Shown: in pieces, positions 35,133-47,800 of the stretch
How the letters are laid out: each line of letters opens with the position of its first letter
Numbering within the stretch: the stretch's first letter is position 1
Source: Heliocybe sulcata
Lineage: Eukaryota > Basidiomycota > Agaricomycetes > Gloeophyllales > Gloeophyllaceae
DNA length: 64,000 nucleotides
Assembly: GCA_004369045.1 (NCBI GenBank)
Contig: ML213513.1
Location: 598,968-662,967, forward strand
Reading direction: 5' to 3'
Translations under genes and position numbers: made by a program
Notes under the pieces: generated by a model
What the model was told of the DNA's origin: nothing
The model's database searches: none
Seen by the model: the letters and a program-made list of their open reading frames with translations, nothing else

Positions 35133-36631
35133 ATGTCTGTCGCTGAATTCGACGAAAATGTGTTCCCATATGGAGCGCCGCCGTATGTCCTTTCTCATTT
35201 ACTTTGGGGGTCGTTACTCATATGTGTATGGGCTCTAATAACTAGTTTCATTCATCCGTTAGTCTTGCATATTGCTTTCGATCGCTCCTCAGCTAACCCG
35301 CGTTTGTGAGTAGTGTTAGTGTTGTCCGAAATTCGCCAGCTAGGCAACGGAATCAGGCCCGCTCGAGCGTGAATCACGCGTAAGTCGACGGGTTGATAAA
35401 TCGCTTCATAGATACTAAAATTTGGCTGAAGTCTTGGAAGGTCGACATCTACGGCGTATGTTGAGTTTGAGCTACATATATTCTCTCATGATCGCTGACT
35501 GTCATCCAGCCTGAACGTGCTGACCACTCCCGCGACTCCTTCCCGTACCCGCGCAAAGTTTCGCCACCTGGAGGGGCGGCCGCCCTCACCCCGTGCACCT
35601 CCGGACGACTACCTGGTCCCTATAAAAGCATTCATGAGCCTACGTGAGCTCTATGAACGACCACCGATCCCGAAGAGCTTTGAGTACATTCTCATGGATG
35701 AAACTGAAGCGTGAGTAACAGGTCCATCTGCTATAACTGCCAGTACTTATATGTATCCCTCAAGCGACGACTCTGCGCTGTCGTCCGGATCATCACCTGA
35801 TGACTCCGAGGTGGGGTCTCCATCACCCGAGGAATTATCCTTACAAAGCTTGGGCGGCATCTCACCGAGGTTGGTGATGGAACCGGTAAGCGAATCCTCA
35901 AGCGATTGCATCCAATAACTAAAGCCCCTTGTCGTTATTCTCGCCAGCCTTCTACCTTTGGAGAGGAGACCTCCGACGTCGAGGAGGGGTCTGACGTCCA
36001 ATACGTCGACTTCTTCAACGAGCGCCCCCATTGCGACCTCGACCGCGACGGGGACTCCGATCAGGAGTACGACTCTGGTTCCGAGGAGGACCTCGAGAGT
36101 GACTCCGATCAGGAGTATGACTCTGGCTCCGATGAACACTTCAAGAATCGTTCCGCCAAGGCGCCTGCTATCTCCAATGATAACGCCGAGCAGCTGGTCG
36201 ACATTGCGATCGACTACTGCCACTTCGTCTCTGCTCAGGGACAGGCCTTGCTCCGTTGCACCGGTATGGAAGGTTGCTCCTCGCACATCCAACCGACCGC
36301 GAAGGCCTGGGCGGATCACCTCCTCCAGCACGTCCAGCACAAGTACGGGAAGACATCCGTCAAGCGGAGGATAACTTGTCATCATCCGCGGTGCCGTCGT
36401 CCCAGCATTCTTGCAGACTCAGTTACCCTGGGTCGTCATTACCGGACACAAAATCATCTACCTGAACCGGTATCATGCCCGTTATGTCTGCAGAAGGATG
36501 GCTTATCTCGGAACGACGCCCTCTCGAGGCATCTGAAGCGTAAGGACGGTTGCAAAGGTTGCAAGATCTGCAGCCGAAAGTTTAAGACTTTAGGGGCTGC
36601 TAAGGAGCACGCGGAGCATTGTAGGCTTTAG
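35133..36631 (+). CDS. C2H2-type zinc-finger protein with acidic repeats
   Basis: The model has four exons (35133-35182, 35510-35710, 35744-35885, 35948-36631) and encodes 358 residues. The C-terminal ~110 residues contain Cys/His clusters of C2H2 type: CTGMEGCSSHI...HLLQHV, CHHPRCRRP...HYRTQNH, CPLCLQKDGLSRNDALSRH and CKICSRKFKTLGAAKEHAEH. The middle is acidic, with the unit SDQEYDSGS present twice in near-perfect tandem. A DNA-binding role in the nucleus is inferred from the fingers. The first intron, about 327 nt, is far longer than any other in the window and the 33-nt third one is short, so exon 1 may be wrong or an extra exon may be hidden. The phases agree as written. Confidence 0.62.
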
Positions 36632-37226
36632 GAAAGATTTCCTCTAGCTAGGCTTGTACATTCCTCTGTACGTGCGTCGCTTGCCCTTTCCCCTTCCCCT
36701 TCCCGACTTTTATTATCTTTGGCTTGAATACTTATTGCACGCTGCGGCGATCGTGCTATATTTGTTTGATTGCCCTAGCTTGTGTGTAAAGAAACTTGTC
36801 AATTATATGTAATCCTAGAAGTTACCACTCTACTTCAGACCTTCGATTGCGCTTACTAGGCTGAAAATCAGTTGACGTATCTACGTGAGGGCGAGGGTCG
36901 TGCCAGGTTCGACAAATCTTGATAGATCTGGCTGGCACACTCCGCCAATAATACTGCCCTCACGCGACGCGTACTTGCATCTATGTACATATAATCTTCA
37001 TGCGGTCGATTATTAGAGGAGCAACAAACTCTTTCATTGATGCGGCGACTGTAAGCGCCAGTATAGGGATGTACACTTGGTAAATACTACTATAAGAAAT
37101 GCAGAGCGAACCGAAAGACGAAAGCAACCGCAAAGCAACTATTACACAGTGATACCCTAGTACTAGATCTACCTCGGGAAAAAACTGTCCGCAGGACGAG
37201 TCCGTGTTAGTATTTATAGAGGGCGC
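36632..37226. other. Convergent intergenic region
   Basis: This 595-base gap lies between the 3' ends of the zinc-finger gene and the P450 gene. It holds the nested inverted repeat at 36884-36964. No coding sequence is supported. Confidence 0.5.
36884..36964. repeat. Nested inverted repeat (81 bp)
   Basis: The outer arms CGTGAGGGC (36884-36892) and GCCCTCACG (36956-36964) are perfectly complementary. Inside them a second pair, GTGCCAG (36900-36906) and CTGGCAC (36932-36938), is also perfect and nests symmetrically. The sequence could fold into a two-stage hairpin. It might be a small MITE-like element or a structured 3' region or terminator. Confidence 0.6.
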
Positions 37227-39539
37227 CTACTCAGTGGCGTCCTGGCTGATGAGGCGGAGCGCCTGTTCGGATCTTGGGCGTATATCACAGACGAAGGGGG
37301 AAGGGCCACTGCAGATTCCATGAGCGCAAGAAACGCGAGCACACTGACGCACATACCGGAACACGCTGTTCTCGAACTTGACGTCTGGCTCGATGACGTT
37401 CCCGTGGTCGTCGACGGCCTTCGAGATGTCGAGCGTCGCGCACATGCACGCGATGAGCAGCCAAGTCGACGCATCCGCGAGATGATTTCCTGGGCAGCGT
37501 CTATAGAGAACATCAGTAAGTACCAGAGACAGGTAAGTATAGGCGACAACCGCTGACTCACCGGCGGCCGAATCCGAACACATAGTTTCTCGGGTCCCGC
37601 TTCCGCTCGGTCACCTCGTCGACCTTCTCCAAGAATCTCTCAGGATAAAATGCGTCCGGGTTGGGGTAGAGCTTCTCGTCACGCAGCATGGCCCTGCAAC
37701 CGCCATGTCAGTTCACCCGAACAGACGCCATCAGAAGGCGACATACCAAATGTTCGCAAAGACCTTGAGAATGCACGGCGATCAGTCCGCAATGCCGGAA
37801 CGACGCAGAGGCGATTGACGTACCAGAGCACCCTGCGGGATGTACATGTCCCGATAGACATCATCTTCCATCAGGCGATGCGGCAGACCTATCAGAAGAC
37901 ACCGTCAGCGTCCATGCGAATCGGAGCCGAGCTGCTGACGATCGTGAGGAATGGAAGCGGACTTACCGAGAGGAACGGGGACGCCCCATCGCAGGCACTC
38001 GTGCAGGATGGCCTCGACGTAGGGCAGATTGGGCCTGTCGTTGCAGCTGGGTAGCCTGTCGCGGCCGATGACGGTGTCGATCTCCTGCTGCGCCTTCAGG
38101 AGGACCTCGGGATGCTGGACCATGGCAAGAATGAAGTGGGAGATAGCAGCGATAGTCTGAGGGAATTTTGGTTAGCACCGGGTGGCATGCACCCCATAAG
38201 AACCTACGGTGTCACCAGCAGCTGAAAATGGACACAGCCGTTCAGCAACGTCGACTGCAGCAGGGTCTAAGTAAACGTACCGGAGTACATTGAGTTGGCT
38301 GCCCATTTGATGTCGTTTTCGGCCTGTTCATCCACAGATTTACCATCTTGTTCGAGCAAAGTAGAGCAGAAGGAGGGTACGGCGGTCCCTTTAGCCTAAG
38401 TGAAGCTAGTTGTAAAGGCGGTAAGTCTTGCCTTCAGACAAACAACGCACCATCTGGTCCTTGACATATTCATACGGCTTGTCGACGAATTCTTGCATCT
38501 TGGCCTTCCATATTCTTGCATTACGAAGGAAACCAGAACCAGGCATCCAGTCAGGCATGTATTGTACTTATGAAATGTGAAGAGTGATCGATCAAGATTA
38601 AGTTAGGCCGCTTGGACATAGAAGATTGACGATATGAACTCACGGAAGGGCATCACATCAACAGGCCAGATGCCTCCACCAGATGCAATACGGTTGGCAA
38701 GGAGGTCTACGCATTCTTCGGCGAGACCAAGGTTGGGATCGTTGTTCGAAGTGACCTGGTAGCCGTATACTACGTTCAGAACGAGAGAACCGGCGTACCT
38801 GATTGATTATACATCGTTCAATTGTTTAATACTAGGGGAATCACTTCATAGACGTACCGGCGAATGTGTTCGTTATAACGGGTAGGAGTAGTAATAAGCC
38901 GGCGAAGGAAAGGAGCACTCTCCATCTCCAGAAGGGGGAAGTAGGTTTTTATACTTGCGGGACCGAAGGCACGCTGAAAGAGACGGCGGTATCGGCGCAT
39001 CTTGTCGCCATAACGAGTGAAAGCAACCTGCGGGCTTTGGAGTGAGGTGACAGACCCCATTAAACCTGGGAAAAACTCATACCATACTTTCACAGCCGCA
39101 GCTGTGCAACATAACCGATGTCAGATTAAGCACGCCGCACTAGAAAGTCATTTTATTGCTTACAGTTCCCCGGTCATGACGAGGCGAGGCTTGTCAGAAT
39201 AAATAGCGCCCCGCTTCTCCATCAAGTCGAAGGCGGCATCGGTAGTGTTCAAGAAAACCAGGGCGACGCCAAAGACGTGTACATACACGACATCGCCTGG
39301 GATTTAGACGTCAGTTTCCACCGACTCGGAGGCATAGGACTGTGGCACTTACCATATTGTTTGGCCCATCCCGTGGCTGCAAGCCACATTTGCTTGAGCG
39401 GAATGTCAAGAACATTCCCGACCAGGGGAAGAGGCTTCGGACCAGGCGGAAGCGGCAGATGACGAGTTTTCGATCTCGACCTTACGAAAAGGCCGGTACA
39501 CACTATACCGACCAGTAACGTGAGGAGGGCAGCGTTCAT
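37227..39539 (-). CDS. Cytochrome P450 monooxygenase
   Basis: Fourteen exons (39539-39353, 39296-39164, 39101-39083, 39027-38858, 38798-38644, 38566-38451, 38395-38281, 38221-38208, 38156-37967, 37888-37824, 37763-37747, 37693-37562, 37500-37357, 37308-37227) give 512 residues. The protein starts with a membrane anchor and the hinge LPLPPGPKPLPLVGN. It has the I-helix oxygen-binding motif AAGDTT near 300, the K-helix EAILHECLR near 350, PERF near 411, and the haem loop FGFGRRRCPG with the Cys ligand near 440. Members oxidise lipids, aromatics or secondary metabolites in the ER membrane with a P450 reductase. Exons of 14, 17 and 19 nt are needed to keep the motifs intact. TATATAG lies 62 bases upstream. 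The CYP family number cannot be given from sequence reading alone. Confidence 0.97.
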
Positions 39540-40157
39540 CTTATTGTTACAGGAGACAAAAAGGAGAGTAACGAGTGGGAGTCGAGGATGCCAGACCTGG
39601 CTATATATCAGATGCGACCGCAAGATAAGAGAGAGAGACTAGGCTTAAGAGAGAAAAGAAAATGGAAGAGACGCACTGAGAACCTTTTAAACTTTAGCGG
39701 GACGAGGGAAACGGAGGCAATTTCCCATACAAGGCACAAGGGTCTCGAAGGAAGGTGCGACCCATCCGTTCAGTTCCATGTCTGGGGGGTCTCCGCCTTC
39801 CAATTTGACCTCAGGACCCACGTCCGGACAAGAACACATCTCGTGGCGTAACACGAGGATGCTTTAGGTAACCCCCTTGTATTTGCCTCCGTCTCGGCTC
39901 GCGCTTTCCGAAGATGTGGCGATGCCTTCCAAAAGAGATTTCATGTCGGAAACATATCCTCGGCAGCAATTCAAAACTGGATCGAACCCCAGCCATCGAC
40001 AAGTATACATTACAGTAGTCTATGGGACCCCATCGTTCAATCATACATCGGTCCATCATACAGATGTCGTTACGGCAGGCGGCACATACTTGCCACTGCC
40101 GGGCTTGAAGGTATCCTGAGCATGCGAAGAAGCACTCAGTTAACCGAACCATCATTA
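39540..40157. other. P450 promoter and DUR3 3' region
   Basis: About 620 bases between two minus-strand genes. The left part carries the P450 promoter, with TATATAG at 39601-39607. A tRNA-like B-box near 39980 was examined and rejected. No gene is supported. Confidence 0.5.
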
Positions 40158-43067
40158 CTATCGACGGCGCTCCCGACGTACCTTTACAATTCCCCGGACA
40201 ATCTGCGTGAGCGCCCGCCTGCTTTCCCATAGCGGGTAAAGCACCACTGATATCGCTGACAAGAATGTCCAAATGATACCGATGACCACCCAAGCAGTCA
40301 GCCCGCGGACGCCATAGATCGTTTGGGCAAAGAACAGCGGGAGGGGGATGATGATGAGCAGTATGAGAGTCTGTGCAGGGACCGAAGATGGGCCAATCAA
40401 TCTCACGCCATTCTGGACAGATTCTAGCAGATGTGTACGTACCAGGGCAACAGAAGACCAAGAAGCAAACCGATAAGCCTTCTTAAGTCCCACAGGGTCG
40501 AGTTCCTGCTCCTCTTCCATGGCAGCGACCTCGGATGATACCGACTGCACGTCATCAGAAGCGGACGCTTGGCGCTTTTTCTCGTCCACTCCGTCCATAC
40601 TACCGTCGACCTTCCTGCTGCTAGAGTCGGAGCCCGGCACGGCAATCTTTTCATGCACTTTCGCGTTGATTGCCCTGGTAGCTTCAAAATCGAAGTCCTC
40701 CGGCCACTGGATCAAGGATCAATTCATTTCAGCATCCCAACAGTGTTTCCAGGAGCACGCACTATTAAAGATGTGACAACGGCGATTATGCCGCCCACGC
40801 CGATAGACGCCAGGTTGCCCGAGAGCATCTCATAGTCGCCTACAAATCAATTCAACGGGGATGTCGTCCATGTACTAGCTCAACTGCTCACCTCCGGTAG
40901 TCTAGACAGTTGAGAGATGAGCTCCGTCAATTTGAAACGTACAAGAATAGCACTGGGCTACGTCTAACTCACTGTGACATTGATAACCTTGTTATTCAAA
41001 CTCGACGTCGTCACCAGCCAGGCGATGAGACCCAAGGCGAACCCAATCAATGCTCCAGCAACGCAACCCCACTTGTTCGCTTTCCTCCAGGTGATACAAA
41101 TGGCAATGGGGACAACCGCCGATCCAAGTATAACACCCATAAAAGTCTAATCACAAATCAATGTTGACCCTAAACCCACAGTGAAGTGGTATACACACGT
41201 ATAGCCAGCCCATGGATACACCGATGTAATAGAAGATGGTCCCGGCAAGACCCATCACGATTGCAAAAAATCCGACCTAAGTTGCCCCGTTGAGCCTACG
41301 AACTGAAGTCTGGCACCCCAGAACGCACCATAAGATGATTAACGCGGAGAATCTGCTGCTCAGTGGCACGAGGGTTGATATATTTCTGTGAAGAGAAACG
41401 GAGGTTAAGTGGCCGCTCCCACACACTGAATATAGCTATCTTCGAGCAGCCACGCACTTTGTAGACATCGTAGGTCAGGATAGACGACACAGCAATGAGC
41501 TCCGCAGAGGTAGCTGATGTCACAGCGAGGAAAAGCAGTACGAGCAGGGCAGCTGCGCCACCTTTGGACAAAAGCGCGGACGCCGCTGCAGCTGCTGGAA
41601 GACCGGCGGAGACATCGGCGGGAGTCAGCGTCTGCATGTCGGGATCGCCGGTCAGCGCAACAGCGGCCAGACCGAGGGTTGTTGCAAATGAGAAGGGGAT
41701 AGCGAACCTGGACGGTTATTGATGACCCTGAGTTGTAAGTCATGTGAAGAGTAGATGCCACACTAACCATGCAATGCCACCCAGGAGATATGCCTTGACG
41801 CAAGTGGCAGGCTTGGACGCGATCGCACGCTGCCAGTACGCCTGGTCCTGGAACACAGTAGCAAAGTTCCCAATAACGTTAATAACACCGAAGATCAAGC
41901 CGTTCTTCGAGCGCATGGTGAGGTACGACCCATGCGCGTTGCCCGGGACGGGGTTCTTGGCAGCTGCGGCAGTGAGCAGCTCGTGCATGTGCGAGAAGCT
42001 GCCGATTTTGGGGGATGTGGCGTAGACGGTGAACACAAACGTTAGAATAATTGCGAATAGAACGGTTGTGTGCGTGCTGTGAAGAGGGTTAGGGTATGCT
42101 GGTTGACCCGGAACTGGGTGCACCGGACTTACTAGTCACAGAGAAGGGTGGAACGCATGCCGCCGACGACCACGTAGATGCACACGCCCAGTGGAATGAG
42201 GAAGCAGGCCTGTGACAGGGTGCGTAAATAGACGCGTTACGAATCTGGATGTAGGAATAACATACGGCAATCGTGTTCATACCGGTAAGGTCGGTCACAG
42301 TGGCCGAGCCTCCCAGAATTAACATGGAGGAGACAATGATATTGGTCGCCAACCTGGGTATATGCTCCTGAGTCTCATACACTTTCGAGCAGATCAAGAA
42401 CTTACCCGAAAAACATGAAGACTGAGTGAGCTACCGTTCCCCATCTAGCTCCCACAATCTCAAGCCAGGTGTGAGCATGCGGTGCATTCAGCTTCAGCTT
42501 CGCTGCAAGCTGCAACACGAAATACGTTAGTTCGACCCATGAATCACTATTTGCAGTTCTACTTGCCATTGCAAATAGTAACACCTGTACCGTCGCACCT
42601 GACCCATACCACCAGGGCCCAGAGATCCCATACCTGTAAGCAACCGCACTTGATTGAAGCTCAAGTGATCAGGATCCGCGGTCAGCGCTGCAATCGAACC
42701 GTCACATCAAGGATCGCCTTACTAAGGTCGCCGCCCAAGTCCACGCCGATACGATACCTGACGCGATGAGGCCCGGCTTCACGCTGCGCGATGCGCTACT
42801 GAACTCCTCCGAGTTCTTGGGAGAGAAACCCGTATACCGCGTCTGGATTGCGGTCAGCACCAGCATGAAGGCGCTGAAGAACAGGCCGATCCCTTCGGAC
42901 GCCGTTCATTCAGCCGCGGTGATTGCATGGACAATGGATTCAGGCTTACCGACGACTGAGAGGGGACGAAACCAATCGAAATAAGTCAATAGGTTGCTGA
43001 GCAACAACTGAACGTGCTCACCGACTCCATAGCCCGCTCCCTGTGGCAAGACGGCTGCTGAAGACAT
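40158..43067 (-). CDS. DUR3: DUR3-type urea/polyamine transporter (SSS family)
   Basis: Sixteen exons (43067-43022, 42955-42950, 42892-42723, 42659-42567, 42509-42406, 42353-42266, 42209-42133, 42076-41768, 41707-41458, 41385-41329, 41276-41199, 41146-40973, 40901-40892, 40839-40763, 40706-40443, 40370-40158) encode 671 residues. Signature segments of the fungal urea active transporters are present: [56 protein letters not shown], and a long hydrophilic loop before the last two helices. It would import urea with a cation at the plasma membrane as a nitrogen source. Exons 2 and 13 have only 6 and 10 nt. Intron 4 appears to start with GC (GCAAGT at 42566). Three GATA motifs lie in the promoter. 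Confidence 0.93.
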
Positions 43068-43193
43068 CTTCTGTTGCTGGCGTCTAAAGAAGCAGGAACA
43101 GAAGGGAAGAACGGCCAGTAACGAGGACGCAGGTTCGTTCTTCGTATGTCTTTCGGTCCTCTTTAAACGACGTTCGCTTAGATCAGACCGGTC

Positions 43194-43308
43194 CTTATCT
43201 TCCCCACAGGATGAGAAGATGAGCCAGAGGCCCAAGAAGCGCCGGGCGTTACGGCATTTGGAGAAATCTTCATGATAAGCAGGAATAGTTGACAGAACTG
43301 CCCTTATC
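43194..43308. promoter_or_regulatory. GATA-factor site cluster upstream of DUR3
   Basis: Three GATA cores lie 127-241 bases upstream of the DUR3 ATG: CTTATCTT (43194-43201), TGATAAG (43273-43279) and CTTATC (43303-43308). AreA/Nit2-type GATA factors switch on fungal nitrogen-scavenging genes, including urea transporters, when good nitrogen sources are absent. The sites are seen; the regulation is inferred from known biology. Confidence 0.55.
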
Positions 43309-44830
43309 GCTTGACTGGCGCGGTATTCAGGCGCTGGCAAGTGGCAACATAATGACTCCGTTGCAATTGCTCCCGGATGTGGCGCGTTCTAACATTCGCG
43401 TTCAGTTACCCATTTGAAGTTGGCGTGATTTTAGTATCTGTTCGACTGGGACTAGGAAAGACGACTCGTACCTGCAGTAACTTACGGCTGATGGCGCTGA
43501 TTGCCACAACATTGTGCTAATAAAATAACGACAAAGAAGTGGCAGAAGATTGATTTTCCGCCCTAACAGCTAACGTAAGGTCCTCGAGGACCGGGATCTT
43601 GACAATGGCACAATATCTAAAGTATTTTGGTTCGCCACATCTGACCGATACCGCTTTAGGTCTTCCCACTATGACATGAAGCATTCCCACCGAGAATTGT
43701 GTCGCATCTCAATATTTAGGCAGATCTGCTACCCTGTTTGAAGAGCCAATCAATTTTGATTCATCCTGGAGCAAAACACAGAGGCCTTCGTGAACACAAG
43801 CTTAATATGATGTCTTCGAGCCTCAGCACCAGGAACGGAGTCCAGCGTTTCAGTGGAACCATAGAACGAGTCAACGATGTCGCCTGCGGCAAGGCCGAAT
43901 ACTTGTGAGAGAAGTAACAGGAGCACCAGATCACTATGGTCCAGCTTGAGACGTCAGAGAGGGGACGGTCGCGCCACAGTGCCTCCAATCGTATGCCAAA
44001 TGGTCAATGCCTAATATCCGTTCAGGCAACGCGGACGTTTGCCAGACTCCAGGTGAGGATCGAGAGGTCAAGCTGCCAGCCCCGAATACGAGCAAGCCAC
44101 GAAGTTTATGCATACAGCCTTTCCGCTCCTACCCGCTGGAGACGGGGCGCCGAGGAAGCGTCTGCAGTGGATTGATAGCCTTGACGGCTGAAGGTGTAAG
44201 AGCCCATGATCGTCGCCAGTACTTGCAGCCTATCGATGCTTCGCTCTCTGTGATAGCGGATGCAACTTGAAGAGCCAGGCCAGCGTGCGGCAGCGGGGTA
44301 AACTTGAACCCGCGACCCTCCTATTTGATGGTCAATGAGACGGGTAACATATTCGGGTTTGTCGGCGAGGCATACTAGTCCGAAGTCGCAAGCAAGTCAG
44401 TGCATTAGCTGACGCCGGCAGGCAGCGTTGCTGGTATGCAAGGGCAGGAACAGTGAGCAATTCGTCGGGAGTCGATGAAGACAAGGCGAAACGTCGTAGA
44501 AAGAACGGGCGCATGAGGAGCTTCAAGTTCAGCGCCAGATAATTGGTAAGTATTACAGCGCCTGATGTTCTCAAGCAGAGAATCTTGTAGATGCAGGAGA
44601 AAGATGCAGCTCAGAGACGTCAGACTCCAGAAAGCAAGATGAGGAGCGTGTTTGCTCTTGCTTGGCAAAAGCCTTGGATTCTAATAAGGACAAACAACAA
44701 CTGGCCCGATCAGCAGAAAAGTTCTGTGGCGCCGAGCTTGACTGAAGGAGACTCGGCTACCTAAACGAAAAGGACTACAAGAACGCCTGTGGTGAAACAG
44801 TACACACATCCTGTCAGAAAGCCTTTTAGG
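43309..44830. other. Intergenic between DUR3 and NOP4
   Basis: About 1.5 kb without a supported gene. It contains the distal DUR3 promoter and the NOP4 promoter. A tRNA-like patch near 44295-44330 was examined and rejected. Confidence 0.45.
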
Positions 44831-47800
44831 ATGTCTGCTCTTGGAAAACGAAAAGAGAGGGAAGAAGAGTCCGAGAAACCCCAGTTCCATGGGTCCGTGA
44901 ATAACCACAGCAGGGTCGAATTTCATTAACCATTTGAAAATTCAGATCTACTCTCTTCATATCGAATTTACCCTATACTGCTACATCGACGGACCTGCAA
45001 ACCCTCTTCTCCGACACTGCACCTGTGCGCTCCGCGTTTGTTGTAACCGAGAAAGGATCCGGCGTGTCGAAAGGTGTTGGGTACGTCTCGTTCGCCACTA
45101 AAGAGGACGGCAAAGCTGCATTCGAGAAGTTATCACAAGAAGGGATCGCGCTTGATGGGAGAAGTTTGAGAGTGTCGTGGGCGGATAGCAAGGTGCGTGT
45201 ACCACCATATTATTTGCAGGGCGAGGTTAACTTCTGTCATAGAACAAGCACAAGGAAGAAAACCCGGACCAGACAAAGAAGGCACCAAAGCCCCGTCCAG
45301 AACCCCGAGCGAGACCCACGTCCACCTCAAATGACCCCTTGGCTATCCGCACAATAGTCATATCCGGCCTCCCGTCTTCCATCGACTCAAAATCTCTATG
45401 GAAGAAGATCAGGAAGTTTGCAGGGGCCGAGAAAGTCGACTGGCCCCTCAAGAAAGAAGACGGGTCGGAGGACCCAACCGGCGGTAGGCAGCCACTCCCC
45501 TTCCTCCTCCATACCCATTATCTGACTTTGTAATGCAGCCCACGCCATATTCACCTCGCCGTCAGCTGCGCAGGATGCCGTGGCCAAGCTTCACGCTCAT
45601 GTCTTCAAGGGGTCTCTGCTCTCCGTCACTCTTAAAAAGCGGCTAGAAGGACTCGCAAAAGCCACTCAAAAGCGCGGAAAGGCGAAGCCCGAAGCCACCT
45701 CCGCGATGCCCAGCAGATCGAGCAGGCTGATCGTGCGCAACCTGCCTTTCAATGTTACCGAGCAGGATCTGCGCGCTGTCTTTTTGCCATACGGACCTAT
45801 TTATTCGATTAATCTACCTACGACGCGGGCCGAAGAAGGAGAACAGCCCCGGCCCAAAGGCTTTGCATTTGTGTGGATGCTGAGTAAGAAGGATGCGGAG
45901 CGCGCGATGGAGGGTGCGAATGGGATGAAGGTGCGCGCCGGGATGGCAGAGGGGCTTGTGGAGGATAAGCAGAAGAGGAAGAAGCTGAGGAGAGAGGAGG
46001 AAAAGGCAAGGACTGCTGGGAAGGTAGACGATGGGGAAAATGGGGAGGATCAAGAAGAGGAACAGAAGGAGAAGGCAAGGGAGCGGGTCATTGCGGTTGA
46101 TTGGGCACTGAGTAAGGATCGGTGGGAGGAGGAGAAGGCGAAGATTGACGAGGACAAGGAAGGGGAGAGCGGTGGAGAGGAGTCTGCGAGTGGATCTGAG
46201 GAGGACGAGGAGAGTGGTTCGGATGACGAGGACGGTGGGCATCTGGGGATTCATGAACATGACGGCGACGCTAGCGACTCGGATGAGGACAGCTCGGACG
46301 GAGATAGCGACATGGACGTCGACGACCAAAAACCTGCCAAGCCCACGCTCCCGCCTCCCGAGACGGGTACTACGCTGTTCATCCGGAACGTGCCTTACGA
46401 GGCTACGGAGGACGAGCTGCGCACGCTGTAAGCACCTTTCGCTTCTCCCTGCTGCCCTGGTGTGCGTGCTAAATGAGTTTTCCATATGTAGGTTCCGCGC
46501 CTTCGGTCCGTTGCGGTATGCACGAATCACGATGGACCCTGCGACGGGGCGTACGAGGGGGACAGGGTTCGCGTGTTTCTGGAATAAGGAAGATGCAGAC
46601 AAGGCCATTGCGCAGAGTGAGATCCTGAGAGCAGAGGCTGGTGGTGATGAGGCTGTGGTCAGTTACCTTCTCCCTTTCCTCTTTATTCAGTGGAAGCCAA
46701 GTCTGATACGAGCTGAATCTAGGAGAAACCCAAGAAGAATCCGTTCAAGTTTTCATCGGTTCTGACTCCTGATCCCTCGTCTGCTCTCGCTCAGAATTTG
46801 GTCATACACGGAAGGACGTTGGATGTTATACGGGCTGTGACAAGGGATGAGGCCGGCAAGTTGAGGGAGGCGGGCGAGAAGGCACGGCAGAAGGCGGACA
46901 AGCGCAACATGTATCTCCTCCGAGAAGGGAGTAAGTCTCTCCCCCCATCCTTACCCTTCTCTGACTCTCACCCCGTTTTGAACCTAGTCATCCTACCAAA
47001 CTCGCCTGCAGCAGAGCACCTCACGACTGTAGAAGTCGAGAAGCGTACGATGAGCTACAACGCTCGGAAAAAGCTCCTTCAGTCCAACCCCTTGCTGTTC
47101 ATCTCAAAGACAAGACTTAGTATACGGCAAATCCCGCTGTTCGTAACGGAGAGGATGCTCAGGCGGCTTGCAGCGCATGCAATACGGGCGTTCAATATCG
47201 AGTACCTGCACGGTTCGAGACCCGGGCTTACGGAAGACGAACTCAACGATCCTGCGGGGCGAGAACCTGCTCATGAGCAGGGAGAGGACCAACCGGAAGC
47301 AGAGTCCCGGCTAGGGACGACGAAGAGACCGTTCAAGATGAGGAACTCGAAAGTCAGGCAGGCGAAGATCGTAAGGCAGGCGGAGCGTGTTGATCCTGCC
47401 ACGGGGAAGGGCCGGAGCAGAGGCTACGGGTTCCTCGAGCTCGACTCGCACGCGAACGCGCTTCGCATGCTGAGATGGGCGAACAACAACCCCGAAGTCA
47501 TTAAGCTGTTCCAGGAGTGGTGGAAGGCGGAAATCGAGGAGCTGATTAAGGCGGAGAAGAAGAAAGGTGAGAAGGAGAGGGAGAAGGGCAGGTTGGAGAT
47601 CCTTGAGCGGGAGAGGGAGAAGGAGGTGAAGGCGAAGGGCACGTTGATTGTTGAGTTTTCGATTGAGAATGTGCAGGTTGTGCATAGGAGGGCGGCGAGG
47701 GAGAGGGATACTAAGCAGGGCGCTGTGAGTGTTCCGGTTGGTCTGCTGAGGGAAGTGTTGACTGACGGGCGACCGTTTAGGAGGGGAAGGATAGGCTACC

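Noticed and set aside
39960-40010. GGTTCGATCC on the minus strand, resembling a tRNA T-arm
   Set aside because: Only a four-base stem forms around it and no D-arm or acceptor partner is found upstream.
44283-44370. tRNA-like patch with a GGTTCAAGT box on the minus strand
   Set aside because: A B-box-like stretch and a GCGGG/CCCGC pair exist, but the loop is too long, no D-arm or acceptor stem can be formed and no anticodon arm fits.
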